Position numbers and translations under genes: made by a program | IMG/VR virus record: IMGVR_UViG_3300031669_000146 | Span: 1-32,417 of that record | DNA from: a virus | DNA: 32,417 nt | Direction: 5' to 3' (one strand) | The notes under the pieces: model-generated | Databases searched by the model: none | Told to the model about the DNA's origin: nothing | Seen by the model: the letters and a program-made list of their open reading frames with translations, nothing else | Shown here: positions 6,612 to 12,324 of the stretch, piece by piece | Layout: every line of letters starts with the position of its first letter | Numbering within the stretch: position 1 is the stretch's first letter

Positions 6612-7323
6612 CCATGATTTAGCCAGATTTTCAGCACTGATAACCGGAATGGGCGAGTATTACCGAAAACCCCTATCAGAATCGGCCATGGGTATCTATT
6701 GGGATTTGCTCAAGAGCTATGATTTTACAGCCATTAATGCCGCAGCAGGAAAACATGCTCAGGACCCGGAAGCTGGCCGATTCATGCCAATGGCTGCGGA
6801 CCTTATCAAGCTCCTTCCTGCGCAAAAGTCCACTGATTATCTGCCTCATCCTGGCCCCGAAGAAGCGTGGGCAATTGCTTTCAAGGCAGCCCAAGGCGAG
6901 CATGTTCCGATCGTCTGGACGCAGCAGATTCAGGACGCATGGGGAGACGTTGCCGAACTTTACGCGCAAGAGGGGGCACTCCCGGCTCGCATGGCGTTCA
7001 AGGAAATCTATGCTGGTATCGTTGATGTCGCAAAACGAGACGGCATCCCAGCGGTGTACCATCTCACCGAAGGATACGGGCCCGGGGCGAAGCAGTCGGC
7101 GATTGACGCGATGAGCGATGCGCTTAGAAAAGGCCTGCTGACCGCGGACGCATTGCCGGACGGGATCAAATATCTTGCTGCACCACAGACGAGCGCTACC
7201 CCAGCCCTTGAGAAGCTTGCTGAACGCCTGGCGCTGGAAGGCCCCGCTGTTGAAAAGGCCGACGACTCGGTGATCGACGAGAATATGACAAAGATTCGCG
7301 CATTGTTGGGCGGTTTTTCGTGA
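6604..7323 (+). CDS. Probable phage helicase loader (P-like replication protein)
   Basis: A 239-residue, mostly helical protein. The first 70 residues (FSALITGMGEYYRKPLSESAMGIYWDLLKSYDF ... GRFMPMAADLIKLL, read as separate segments) follow the pattern seen in lambda-P-like and related loader proteins: a YY, a tryptophan-containing helix, then a G-x-F-x-P segment. The C-terminal half is acidic and helical and ends MTKIRALLGGFS. It overlaps the upstream replication gene by 8 bases and the next gene by GTGA. Loading of the host DnaB helicase is inferred from gene order and pattern; no helicase gene is present in the window, which fits use of the host enzyme. Confidence 0.6.
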   Translation: MIDHDLARFSALITGMGEYYRKPLSESAMGIYWDLLKSYDFTAINAAAGKHAQDPEAGRFMPMAADLIKLLPAQKSTDYLPHPGPEEAWAIAFKAAQGEHVPIVWTQQIQDAWGDVAELYAQEGALPARMAFKEIYAGIVDVAKRDGIPAVYHLTEGYGPGAKQSAIDAMSDALRKGLLTADALPDGIKYLAAPQTSATPALEKLAERLALEGPAVEKADDSVIDENMTKIRALLGGFS

Positions 7324-7505
7324 CAGCATCCCGCTATCTCGACGAATCGCTCCCTGCTGGCGTCCTCGACGATCTGGCTTCAGAGCTGGAATGGGTCGAG
7401 TGCTGTACGATGTTCGACGACCCCTGGAAAGAATGGGAACGGCGTAGAAGCCCTACAATCAACGCAAACAACACGAGTGACCCAACTAGACCAGAGGGAA
7501 ATTAA
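7320..7505 (+). CDS. Hypothetical small protein
   Basis: A 61-residue protein starting at a GTG that overlaps the upstream stop (GTGA). The N-terminal part MTASRYLDESLPAGVLDDLA is acidic; a WVECC and a DPWKEWERR segment give it several tryptophans. No domain recognised. Its end contains the ribosome binding site GAGGGAAATT for the following gene. Confidence 0.55.
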   Translation: MTASRYLDESLPAGVLDDLASELEWVECCTMFDDPWKEWERRRSPTINANNTSDPTRPEGN

Positions 7506-7506
7506 A

Positions 7507-7731
7507 ATGCAGCAGGAGCAAAGGAAGGCGGCAGGAATTGGGCATGGCGACGGTATTGTGCGGTGTGGTCAGTGCGACAGGTTTATTCCCGGTAGCCCCA
7601 TCCCGGCCATGTCCCTCGGGTCGTGCGGTGCTACGAAAACGGGGGAGCCACCAGCGGGACAGGCCGGCGACTACCGAGCGGCATTCCCGACAGCCCCGCG
7701 TCACTGCGAGAAGTTCAGGGTGCGGTCGTGA
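7507..7731 (+). CDS. Small cysteine-rich, probably zinc-binding protein
   Basis: A 74-residue protein. It has CGQC (about residues 19-22), a GSCGA (about 39-43) and a final HCEKF (about 66-70), a four-cysteine pattern common in small phage proteins just upstream of rusA and suggestive of one zinc site. I start it at the ATG at 7507, which has GAGGGA seven bases upstream; an upstream in-frame ATG at 7477 overlaps the previous gene and has no clear site. Its stop overlaps the GTG of rusA. Function unknown. Confidence 0.65.
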   Translation: MQQEQRKAAGIGHGDGIVRCGQCDRFIPGSPIPAMSLGSCGATKTGEPPAGQAGDYRAAFPTAPRHCEKFRVRS

Positions 7732-8120
7732 ATGAGTTGATGTTGCCGTACCCGATATCTACCAACCGGTACTGGCGCAACTTCCGGGGGCACACGACGG
7801 TCAGCGCTGAGGCTAAGGCGTACAAGGCCGCTGTGTGGGCTCTGGCGCGGTCCCAGGGCGTCAGCGATCCAACTACGGGGCCTGTATCCATAGCGATAAC
7901 TTTGCATCCCATGGCTCCAAAAGATTGGCACAAACGGCAGCTAAAAGACCCGTTCGGAGATACCGTTAGAAGTATCGACTTGGATAATTCCTCTAAAGTA
8001 ATTTTTGATATTTTACAAGGCATTGCATACGAAAATGATCGACAGATCAGGCGGATTTCGATGGAGCGCGGAGTGCCGATGCCGGGCGGAGGGTTATGGG
8101 TGGCTTGGGACGTGCTATAA
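7728..8120 (+). CDS. rusA: RusA-family Holliday junction resolvase
   Basis: A 130-residue endodeoxyribonuclease, close to the usual RusA length of about 120. The active-site region DLDNSSKVIFDIL (84-96) gives the first two aspartates and the lysine, and ENDRQI (102-107) supplies the third aspartate. The N-terminus PYPISTNRYWRN matches the family start P-x-S-x-N-x-x-W. Translation begins at a GTG overlapping the previous stop (GTGA). It resolves Holliday junctions made during recombination or replication and pairs logically with the exonuclease of the leftward operon. Its stop codon lies inside the TATAAT box of the following cassette. Confidence 0.9.
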   Translation: MNELMLPYPISTNRYWRNFRGHTTVSAEAKAYKAAVWALARSQGVSDPTTGPVSIAITLHPMAPKDWHKRQLKDPFGDTVRSIDLDNSSKVIFDILQGIAYENDRQIRRISMERGVPMPGGGLWVAWDVL

Positions 8121-8121
8121 T
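8094..8121 (+). promoter_or_regulatory. Promoter of HNH cassette copy A
   Basis: A perfect TATAAT (8116-8121) with a poor -35 TTATGG (8094-8099, spacing 16). The same TATAAT occurs at the same distance from the leader RNA in cassette copy B, where the -35 is better. The predicted start, about 8128, coincides with the first base pairs of the leader structure. The box overlaps the rusA stop codon. Confidence 0.55.
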
Positions 8122-8126
8122 ACCAA

Positions 8127-8210
8127 TGTGGCTAGGTTGCGCGACCGAACTCCAGCTCCTTCACTGGCTGCCACACCCTCAACTTGAAGGCAGTTTGAAG
8201 GAGCTATTCA
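8127..8210 (+). ncRNA. Structured leader RNA of HNH cassette copy A (three-way junction, anti-Shine-Dalgarno loop)
   Basis: The 5' leader can fold as P1 TGTGGC/GCCACA (8127-8132 with 8170-8175), P2 GGTT/AACT (8135-8138 with 8148-8151; GACC at 8143-8146 is an alternative) and P3 CCAG/CTGG (8152-8155 with 8164-8167). The P3 loop region AGCTCCTTCA (8154-8163) is perfectly complementary over ten bases to TGAAGGAGCT (8196-8205), which contains the Shine-Dalgarno of the HNH gene. The Shine-Dalgarno also sits in the loop of TGAA-GGAGCTA-TTCA at the start codon. Copy B at 18920 has the same layout with compensating changes. Structure is seen by hand; function is inferred. Confidence 0.6.
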
Positions 8211-8737
8211 TGATCGAGATCCCCTTAACACAAAACCAGATTGCGCTGATTGATGATGAAGATTTTGAGATTGTGTCGAAGTACAAGTGGTCTGCGCTGT
8301 GGAACCCATGCACGAAATCTTTTTATGCGAAAACCGACATCGCCAAGCCAGACGGGAAACGGACAAGAGTGCAAATGCACCGCCTCGTTATGAATGCCCA
8401 GCCGGGCGAACAAGTGGATCACATCCATCACCTGACACTTGATAATCGGAAATCGGAATTGAGACTTTGCACCCGAAGCCAGAACCAATGCAACACCGGG
8501 AAACACGCCGACAACACAAGTGGGTACAAAGGTGTTGGATGGCATAAGCACAATCAAAAATGGGAGGCACAGATCGCGCTTGACGGCAAGAAAAAGCATC
8601 TCGGCTACTTCGGCACTCCCGAACTCGCGCACGCTGCCTACTGCAAAGCCGCCCATGAGTTACACGGCGACTTTGCTAACTTCGGATGTCTCAATGTCCC
8701 GCACAACCCTGAACAAACATCACGAACAGGATCGTAG
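8210..8737 (+). CDS. HNH homing endonuclease with AP2 domain, copy A
   Basis: A 175-residue free-standing endonuclease. After a start domain (MIEIPLTQNQIALIDDEDFE) it has the HNH core (MHRLVMN at 56-62, VDHIHHLTLDNR at 69-80, SQNQCN at 90-95) and a C-terminal AP2 DNA-binding domain (SGYKGVGWHKHNQKWEAQI ... LGYFGTPELAHAAYCKAAHEL, about 104-151). Such proteins cut or nick DNA to promote their own spread. AAGGAG lies six bases before the ATG at 8210. It is about 70 percent identical by eye to copy B at 18999. The last 19 residues are absent from copy B and are read through the antisense of the convergent gene at 8691-8828. Confidence 0.9.
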   Translation: MIEIPLTQNQIALIDDEDFEIVSKYKWSALWNPCTKSFYAKTDIAKPDGKRTRVQMHRLVMNAQPGEQVDHIHHLTLDNRKSELRLCTRSQNQCNTGKHADNTSGYKGVGWHKHNQKWEAQIALDGKKKHLGYFGTPELAHAAYCKAAHELHGDFANFGCLNVPHNPEQTSRTGS

Positions 8738-8828
8738 GAACCCCGATAAATAAGGCCCATATCAGAATGAACGGTAACGCCAGACAAAGAGCGCCCATAA
8801 ACATCAATAACTTTTCGATTGTTTTCAT
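8691..8828 (-). CDS. 45-residue hydrophobic membrane protein
   Basis: A short gene read leftward from an ATG at 8828, with a strong CAAGGAG site and an ATGA overlap with the stop of the upstream gene. The product starts MKTIEKLLMFMGALCLALPF and continues with ILIWALFIGVPTILFVMF, so most of it is membrane-embedded, as one long or two short helices. It overlaps the 3' end of the HNH gene tail to tail by 47 bases. Function unknown. Confidence 0.62.
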   Translation of the reverse strand: MKTIEKLLMFMGALCLALPFILIWALFIGVPTILFVMFVQGCAGH

Positions 8829-9034
8829 GCAGTTGCTCCTTGGTTAGATAAAGTTTCAGCCATTCTCTGTGCTTCGATGTAGTACTGGTACGTGCCAATG
8901 ATTTGCATATCGTGGTGATCGTAGAGTTCCCACTTCTGCGCGTACAGTTCCGTGACGATCCAGCGTCCGTCTTCCGATGTGCAAACGTGTCCGGCGCGGT
9001 GGTTCCAGGTCCAGGTGATCGTGGTGGTGCTCAT
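8825..9034 (-). CDS. Hypothetical small accessory protein
   Basis: A 69-residue protein from the ATG at 9034 (MSTTTITWTWNHRAGHVCTS), preceded by AGGAGTAAGACAC. An ATG 20 codons earlier has no binding site. It looks like a small beta-sheet protein with a C-terminal helix (EAQRMAETLSNQG). The order of elements, T-x-W, EDGRWIVTELYAQKWELYDH, then a helix, is compact and regular but not a family I can name. It is coupled to the following membrane protein gene. Confidence 0.62.
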   Translation of the reverse strand: MSTTTITWTWNHRAGHVCTSEDGRWIVTELYAQKWELYDHHDMQIIGTYQYYIEAQRMAETLSNQGATA

Positions 9035-9076
9035 GTGTCTTACTCCTGTATGGGGGGTGGACTTTCTTCTGTAACC

Positions 9077-9160
9077 TTTTGAATTCAAAACCAAAACGTA
9101 TTTACAAATTGGCGGGGTGGATCAGATTCAAAACGGTCCAGAAATGAAAAGCATGCTTTT
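9077..9160. promoter_or_regulatory. Two perfect 14-bp palindromes upstream of a leftward gene
   Basis: TTTTGAATTCAAAA (9077-9090) and AAAAGCATGCTTTT (9147-9160) are perfect palindromes about 57 bases apart, in the short gap between two leftward genes. Both pair a six-base core with four-base A/T arms of opposite polarity. They could be operator sites for a dimeric regulator. No strong promoter was found between them. Confidence 0.35.
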
Positions 9161-9165
9161 GCGAA

Positions 9166-9372
9166 TTACGTTTTTGGCTCTGCGAGCTCGTAATATCCGG
9201 TAGCTGCCAGGTAGTGTATGAGCTTGCTGCGCTCAAGCTGGGCCATCGTGTCGTCTATGTCGTCCGCGGTGGAGTTGAGCGATTGGAAGCAGTTGCGCGC
9301 TATCTCGGTGAAGGTGTGCTTTCCGGTGGAAAGGTACTTGGTGATATTTTCGCTAATGTCCGAGTTGTTCAT
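9166..9372 (-). CDS. Hypothetical small accessory protein
   Basis: A 68-residue protein. I start it at the ATG at 9372 (MNNSDISENITKYLSTGKHT), which has GGAGAAAACC before it. The open frame continues much further upstream, but that part is a low-complexity His/Thr/Arg/Ala translation of the GT-rich tract and not a plausible protein. The product looks like a compact helical domain with the order of a winged helix (KHTFTEIARNCFQ ... DIDDTMAQLERSKLIHY ... GYYELAEP), so a small DNA-binding role is possible but unproven. Confidence 0.6.
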   Translation of the reverse strand: MNNSDISENITKYLSTGKHTFTEIARNCFQSLNSTADDIDDTMAQLERSKLIHYLAATGYYELAEPKT

Positions 9373-9454
9373 GGTTTTCTCCGTGATTTGCGTGGGCGTA
9401 TGGGATTTTTTCCCAGGAATTTTTTCGGGAAAATTTTTCAGGTTGCGTGGCGCG

Positions 9455-9605
9455 TCCCTGGTGCGCGGGTGTATGTGTGAGTATATGCGTGGTGTGTGGG
9501 TTGCGTGTGTTCGTGCGCGGGTGCATGACGTATGCGCGGGTGCGTGGTGCGCATGACGCGCGGGGGTGTATGCGCTGGCGTATGACGTGCGCACCCGCAC
9601 CCGGT
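9455..9605. repeat. GT/GC-rich alternating tract
   Basis: About 150 bases of alternating purine-pyrimidine DNA on the + strand (GTGTGT, GCGCG, GTATATGCG), with repeats such as GCATGACG (twice) and GTATGACG, and GCGCGGGTG. No credible gene reads through it. Such DNA favours left-handed or otherwise unusual structure under supercoiling. Just left of it (9403-9440) are three T-tracts about 14 bases apart. The stretch 9640-9780 to its right shows nothing recognisable. Confidence 0.7.
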
Positions 9606-9781
9606 ACTTTAATGCGAAAAGCTGGAACATTAGCGGATTTGGATATAGTGCCTAGCGTTCCATGTAATGCGTTCGGAGCGCGTAGTGGTAGGTATGCCGC
9701 ACCAGCGTCGTTTGCGCGCCTCCTATGGCGTCCTGAGCGCCTGCAATCGGTATCCATGCCTGTAGTCCTCCCTGTACCAAT

Positions 9782-9818
9782 AAAAAACGCCAGCGCATCG
9801 ATTAGGATGTCTGGCGTC
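9782..9818 (-). terminator. Rho-independent terminator, leftward
   Basis: Read on the minus strand, ACGCCAG (9817-9811) pairs with CTGGCGT (9793-9787), with an inner CATC/GATG pair in the loop, followed directly by six T (9787-9782). This is a good intrinsic terminator for the leftward gene group that ends with the gene at 9985. An open frame starting inside it is therefore unlikely to be a gene. Confidence 0.7.
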
Positions 9819-9822
9819 ATGG

Positions 9823-9951
9823 CGCGGGCTGCCCCGCGTTATAGTGCCCGGTGATGCTTTTGCGTCTAGTCCCTGAGCTGCCAAGGTCCAGACGCAAAAT
9901 GCCCGCTACTCGTGAGAGTGCGGGCGGTGTGGTGGCGCTAGGTCATAGCGC
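9823..9951. other. Block of four further hairpins in the intergenic region
   Basis: Next to the terminator are CGCGGG-CTGC-CCCGCG (9823-9838), the 10-bp perfect inverted repeat TTTTGCGTCT/AGACGCAAAA (9858-9867 with 9890-9899), GCCCGC-T-ACTC-GTGA-GAGT-GCGGGC (9901-9925) and GCGCTA-GGTCA-TAGCGC (9935-9951). Only weak T-runs follow them. They may be back-up terminators or one structured RNA. The gap has no credible gene. Confidence 0.55.
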
Positions 9952-9984
9952 GTTTACTTTGCCTGTGGTGTGGGTCTTGCTTGG

Positions 9985-10257
9985 TTAGTCCTCCCCATCG
10001 TTTATATTGCTACACGCTAGCCATAAGGTGCGGATTTTATTCTGTTCATGGTCCTGCAATTCTTCGTCTGTCCACGCGCCATATTCTGCCAAGTTATCAC
10101 GTAATTTTTTAGGGTCAAATTTTGCAAACTGGCGCCGTATCTTTGGGACTTGTAACAGTTCCTTTACTTCCGGTTCACAATCTCTGCCGGGGAAGTCGAT
10201 ACTTGCTGCTTGCGCCTTGGTTATCTCTATTTCCGTAAAGCCGATATATGCCCACAT
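9985..10257 (-). CDS. Hypothetical accessory protein
   Basis: A 90-residue protein of unknown function starting MWAYIGFTEIEITKAQAASI. The first part suggests a small alpha/beta domain, followed by a basic helical part (KIRRQFAKFDPKKLRDNL) and an acidic helix DEELQDHEQNKIRTLWLA. GGGGAGGG precedes the ATG. It overlaps the upstream gene by 31 bases, which supports co-translation. It is the last gene before the terminator at 9782. Confidence 0.6.
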   Translation of the reverse strand: MWAYIGFTEIEITKAQAASIDFPGRDCEPEVKELLQVPKIRRQFAKFDPKKLRDNLAEYGAWTDEELQDHEQNKIRTLWLACSNINDGED

Positions 10258-10514
10258 GTCTGGCCCTCCCCTTCAACCTCTAAATAAAACATTTTCGCGC
10301 AATCAATTATAGCATCAGGCACGAACGTATCCCTACCGATTACAGAATAATCTTCAGCTGCCATCTTCACGCATGGCGCGTAGAGATTACCGTTCGGTTC
10401 CCGCCTTCCCCATTCGCTACGCCGTGATATTGTTATATCGGTTTTCCCTGTGCGGCTTACGAACGGGCTAGGTTCAACGTAAATTATATAATCGCCAACC
10501 ATCTGTTTATTCAT
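10227..10514 (-). CDS. Hypothetical accessory protein
   Basis: A 95-residue protein of unknown function starting MNKQMVGDYIIYVEPSPFVS, beta-rich in the first half and with a small helical segment PDAIIDCAKMFYLE near residue 70. TTGGGGGTGAAAT before the ATG is an adequate ribosome binding site. It overlaps its neighbours on both sides. No motif recognised. Confidence 0.58.
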   Translation of the reverse strand: MNKQMVGDYIIYVEPSPFVSRTGKTDITISRRSEWGRREPNGNLYAPCVKMAAEDYSVIGRDTFVPDAIIDCAKMFYLEVEGEGQTCGHISALRK

Positions 10515-10623
10515 ATTTCACCCCCAAAATGCGCGCAATCTCTAACAATTGCGCCAATGTACAATATTTCCGCAGGTAGTCCTCTACTTTGCGCCTTAAG
10601 TGCTTTTGCTCTTCTGGCGTCAT
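10507..10623 (-). CDS. 38-residue helical microprotein
   Basis: A short gene easily missed: MTPEEQKHLRRKVEDYLRKY followed by CTLAQLLEIARILGVKYE. The ATG at 10623 overlaps the upstream stop (ATGA), and its end overlaps the next start by 8 bases. The last part has the outline of a helix-turn-helix (LAQLLEIARILGV), but the protein is too short to be sure. The lack of a strong ribosome binding site is explained if translation is coupled. Confidence 0.5.
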   Translation of the reverse strand: MTPEEQKHLRRKVEDYLRKYCTLAQLLEIARILGVKYE

Positions 10624-10871
10624 GACTGTACGTCCATCATGCCTATGTGGCGCGTCAAAAAAGGTCCTGCGGGCATACAAGAGAAGTGAAGGAAGATATC
10701 AACATGATCCGCCTGCAATGCACGGGCTGCCCTCTTTGCTTGCCGTGTGACAGCCCCTTGCAAGGAAGGGATATGCTTCCCGTCCGTATCGTAATCACGG
10801 GTAAGGATGCCCCTGCTAATCCTTATGCCATATCTGTATATATCGTAATGCCATCTCATGGTGTTTTTCAT
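10620..10871 (-). CDS. Hypothetical accessory protein
   Basis: An 83-residue basic protein starting MKNTMRWHYDIYRYGIRISR. AAAGGGG lies before the ATG, which overlaps the upstream stop as ATGA. The first half has the look of a small beta domain; residues about 35-60 form an Ala/Arg-rich helix (AVTRQAKRAARALQADHVD). Function unknown. Confidence 0.58.
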   Translation of the reverse strand: MKNTMRWHYDIYRYGIRISRGILTRDYDTDGKHIPSLQGAVTRQAKRAARALQADHVDIFLHFSCMPAGPFLTRHIGMMDVQS

Positions 10872-11263
10872 GATTGCACCCCTTTGCGCTGAATAAATAC
10901 CACTCCGCTGGCGTCCTTGACCTTTATGTCATGCTCCCGCGCGGTATCCATTAGCTTGTATACTTCCGGCATTGTCTGGACCGTCTGCCCTTTACGATTG
11001 AAAATGACGCGGTACGGGCCTTTAATCTCATGTCCCCATGATTTGACAGAAGCTTGGGAGTGCTCCGAATAAAATGCACGCAAGTCTTGTAAGTCACACC
11101 CAAGTTCTTTTGCGGCCACATGCTCAGCGTGTGACCCATAGCCGTATTGAAAAGGCAGGTAGAGCACTGTATTGCCATACAAATCATCGGCACGCGCTGC
11201 AAAGTATGTATTGCCGTTTACCTTGTCGTGATACTGGCGAACGTCCAAAGTGTACTTAATCAT
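10868..11263 (-). CDS. Hypothetical accessory protein
   Basis: A 131-residue protein, the largest of this leftward group, starting MIKYTLDVRQYHDKVNGNTY. It has a beta-rich N-terminus (HDKVNGNTYFAAR, NTVLYLPFQYGYG), a helix with a cysteine (HVAAKELGCDLQDLRAFYSE) and a basic C-terminal part ending FIQRKGVQS. AGGAGATAAGCTA precedes the ATG. No enzyme motif is visible. Confidence 0.62.
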   Translation of the reverse strand: MIKYTLDVRQYHDKVNGNTYFAARADDLYGNTVLYLPFQYGYGSHAEHVAAKELGCDLQDLRAFYSEHSQASVKSWGHEIKGPYRVIFNRKGQTVQTMPEVYKLMDTAREHDIKVKDASGVVFIQRKGVQS

Positions 11264-11356
11264 TAGCTTATCTCCTGTAAGGTGCGCAAATCGCGCTGTT
11301 TATCGGGTTCTGCCCGTGTATGCACCCTATCCAAAGGCGCATAGGCTGGCTGGCGT

Positions 11357-11599
11357 TTAATGCCAATTGTGAAAAGCGGATTGGCTCCGGTCTCTGTTAG
11401 AGCCATGCAAATCGTCGGCAATACGGTTCAGTTCATTGTATCTGTCCAGAGTGTCCACTATGTCGCCAGTGCGGTAGTTCACCATCTCACCGCGTTTGAT
11501 TTGCTGGCGTACCTCCAACCGGTAGACAAGCCAGAATGAGACGAACAGGGCAGCGAGTAACGCAAGGCAGAACAACTGCCAAAAATGCACGGCGCTCAT
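11357..11599 (-). CDS. Small membrane protein with cytoplasmic tail
   Basis: An 80-residue protein with one hydrophobic segment near the N-terminus (HFWQLFCLALLAALFVSFWL, residues 5-24) and a polar, charged C-terminal tail (NELNRIADDLHGSNRDRSQ). The ATG overlaps the stop of the upstream gene as ATGA. It may modify the host envelope, but no family is recognised. The gap 11264-11356 between this gene and the next contains no convincing gene. Confidence 0.6.
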   Translation of the reverse strand: MSAVHFWQLFCLALLAALFVSFWLVYRLEVRQQIKRGEMVNYRTGDIVDTLDRYNELNRIADDLHGSNRDRSQSAFHNWH

Positions 11600-11826
11600 A
11601 ACAGCACCCCACGGATCACATCAAGCTTGCTGACCGCTTCAGCCTGGCTCAGGAATCCCCAATCGTAAGAATTGCGCACCTTGCCTATCTCCCGATTGAT
11701 GACCTTGCGAACAGCCTTGGCACTCTTGCATTGATGCAAAATGTGGCGAAGCGTGCATGCGTTCAGCGGATCCCGTAAATCCGGCAATGATGTAAAGAGC
11801 CTGCCGCTGTCTGTAAATTCACCCAT
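11596..11826 (-). CDS. Hypothetical protein, first gene of the second leftward operon
   Basis: A 76-residue basic helical protein starting MGEFTDSGRLFTSLPDLRDP, with AAAAGGAGATACGGAC as a strong ribosome binding site. Helices around LRHILHQCKSAKAVRKVINR and GFLSQAEAVSKLDVI fill most of it. It is the first gene after a predicted leftward promoter at 11868-11896. Function unknown. Confidence 0.6.
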   Translation of the reverse strand: MGEFTDSGRLFTSLPDLRDPLNACTLRHILHQCKSAKAVRKVINREIGKVRNSYDWGFLSQAEAVSKLDVIRGVLL

Positions 11827-11867
11827 GTCCGTATCTCCTTTTGTGTTGCGTTGTGTTGATGTTGCTA

Positions 11868-11896
11868 AGACTAGACCATCACATATCAGGACGCAA
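11868..11896 (-). promoter_or_regulatory. Leftward promoter of the second accessory operon
   Basis: On the minus strand TTGCGT (11896-11891), 17 bases, then TAGTCT (11873-11868), about 40 bases before the first gene. Both boxes are moderate matches and the spacing is ideal. Confidence 0.5.
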
Positions 11897-11980
11897 GCAG
11901 TTTGTTGTGTATCTCAGCACTAAACTTTTAAATGGCACACAAAAGATACTTATCACAACAAGCAAGTTTATGTTATCCCT

Positions 11981-12006
11981 AAAAAAAGCCCGCCACGGTG
12001 GCAGCT
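11981..12006 (-). terminator. Leftward intrinsic terminator
   Basis: On the minus strand a GCCA-CCG-TGGC hairpin, extended by an AGC/GCT pair with a small bulge, is followed by seven T (11987-11981). It would stop leftward transcription coming from the 12.0-12.5 kb region, where no convincing gene exists. Confidence 0.55.
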
Positions 12007-12297
12007 AGGCCTAGACCTATGCCGGGCGTATCTACCGCTTGTCAGTCTATGGTGAGCATGGCAGCAGCACTACAGGCACCACAGATGCACGCCACCGGCC
12101 AAGGGCAGCGGCAAGCACCAGGCAGTATGCAAGGGGCAGCATGCAAGAGGCGCGATGACTCGGCGATGGCTCGCGCTGGCGGATCAGCGGATTAGTATCA
12201 GCATCAGCATGGCTGAAAAGCGGGTGACTAAAATGAGCCCCAAACTTCAGGGCGACAATCATCGTCCTGTTGTCTTCTGATTTTGAGCTTGTACGGC

Positions 12298-12324
12298 TTG
12301 ACAAACAGTGCAGAAGCCTAAAAT
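12298..12324 (+). promoter_or_regulatory. Possible rightward promoter upstream of the RepL-like gene
   Basis: TTGACA (12298-12303), 15 bases, TAAAAT (12319-12324). Both boxes are good but the spacing is short, so activity is uncertain. It would give a leader of about 225 bases before the RepL-like gene. A TTGATT-N17-TAATAT closer in (ending 12557) overlaps the start codon and so cannot serve that start. Confidence 0.3.

Noticed and set aside
8116-8737. HEARO/IscB-type guide RNA system for the HNH genes
   Set aside because: The proteins have an HNH plus AP2 layout with no RuvC parts, and the leader is far shorter than known IscB-associated RNAs.
9353-9820. 155-codon minus-strand frame starting at the leftward terminator
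   Set aside because: Its first codons are the terminator stem, it runs through the GT-rich tract and overlaps the better gene at 9166-9372 in another frame.
10467-10490. GGCTAGGTT match to the HNH leader
   Set aside because: Only the nine-base block matches. It has no P1, P3 or nearby TATAAT in the right place, and it lies inside a coding gene on the other strand.
11264-11356. 24-codon minus-strand frame between two accessory genes
   Set aside because: It lacks a ribosome binding site and does not overlap the neighbouring starts in the way the other small genes do.
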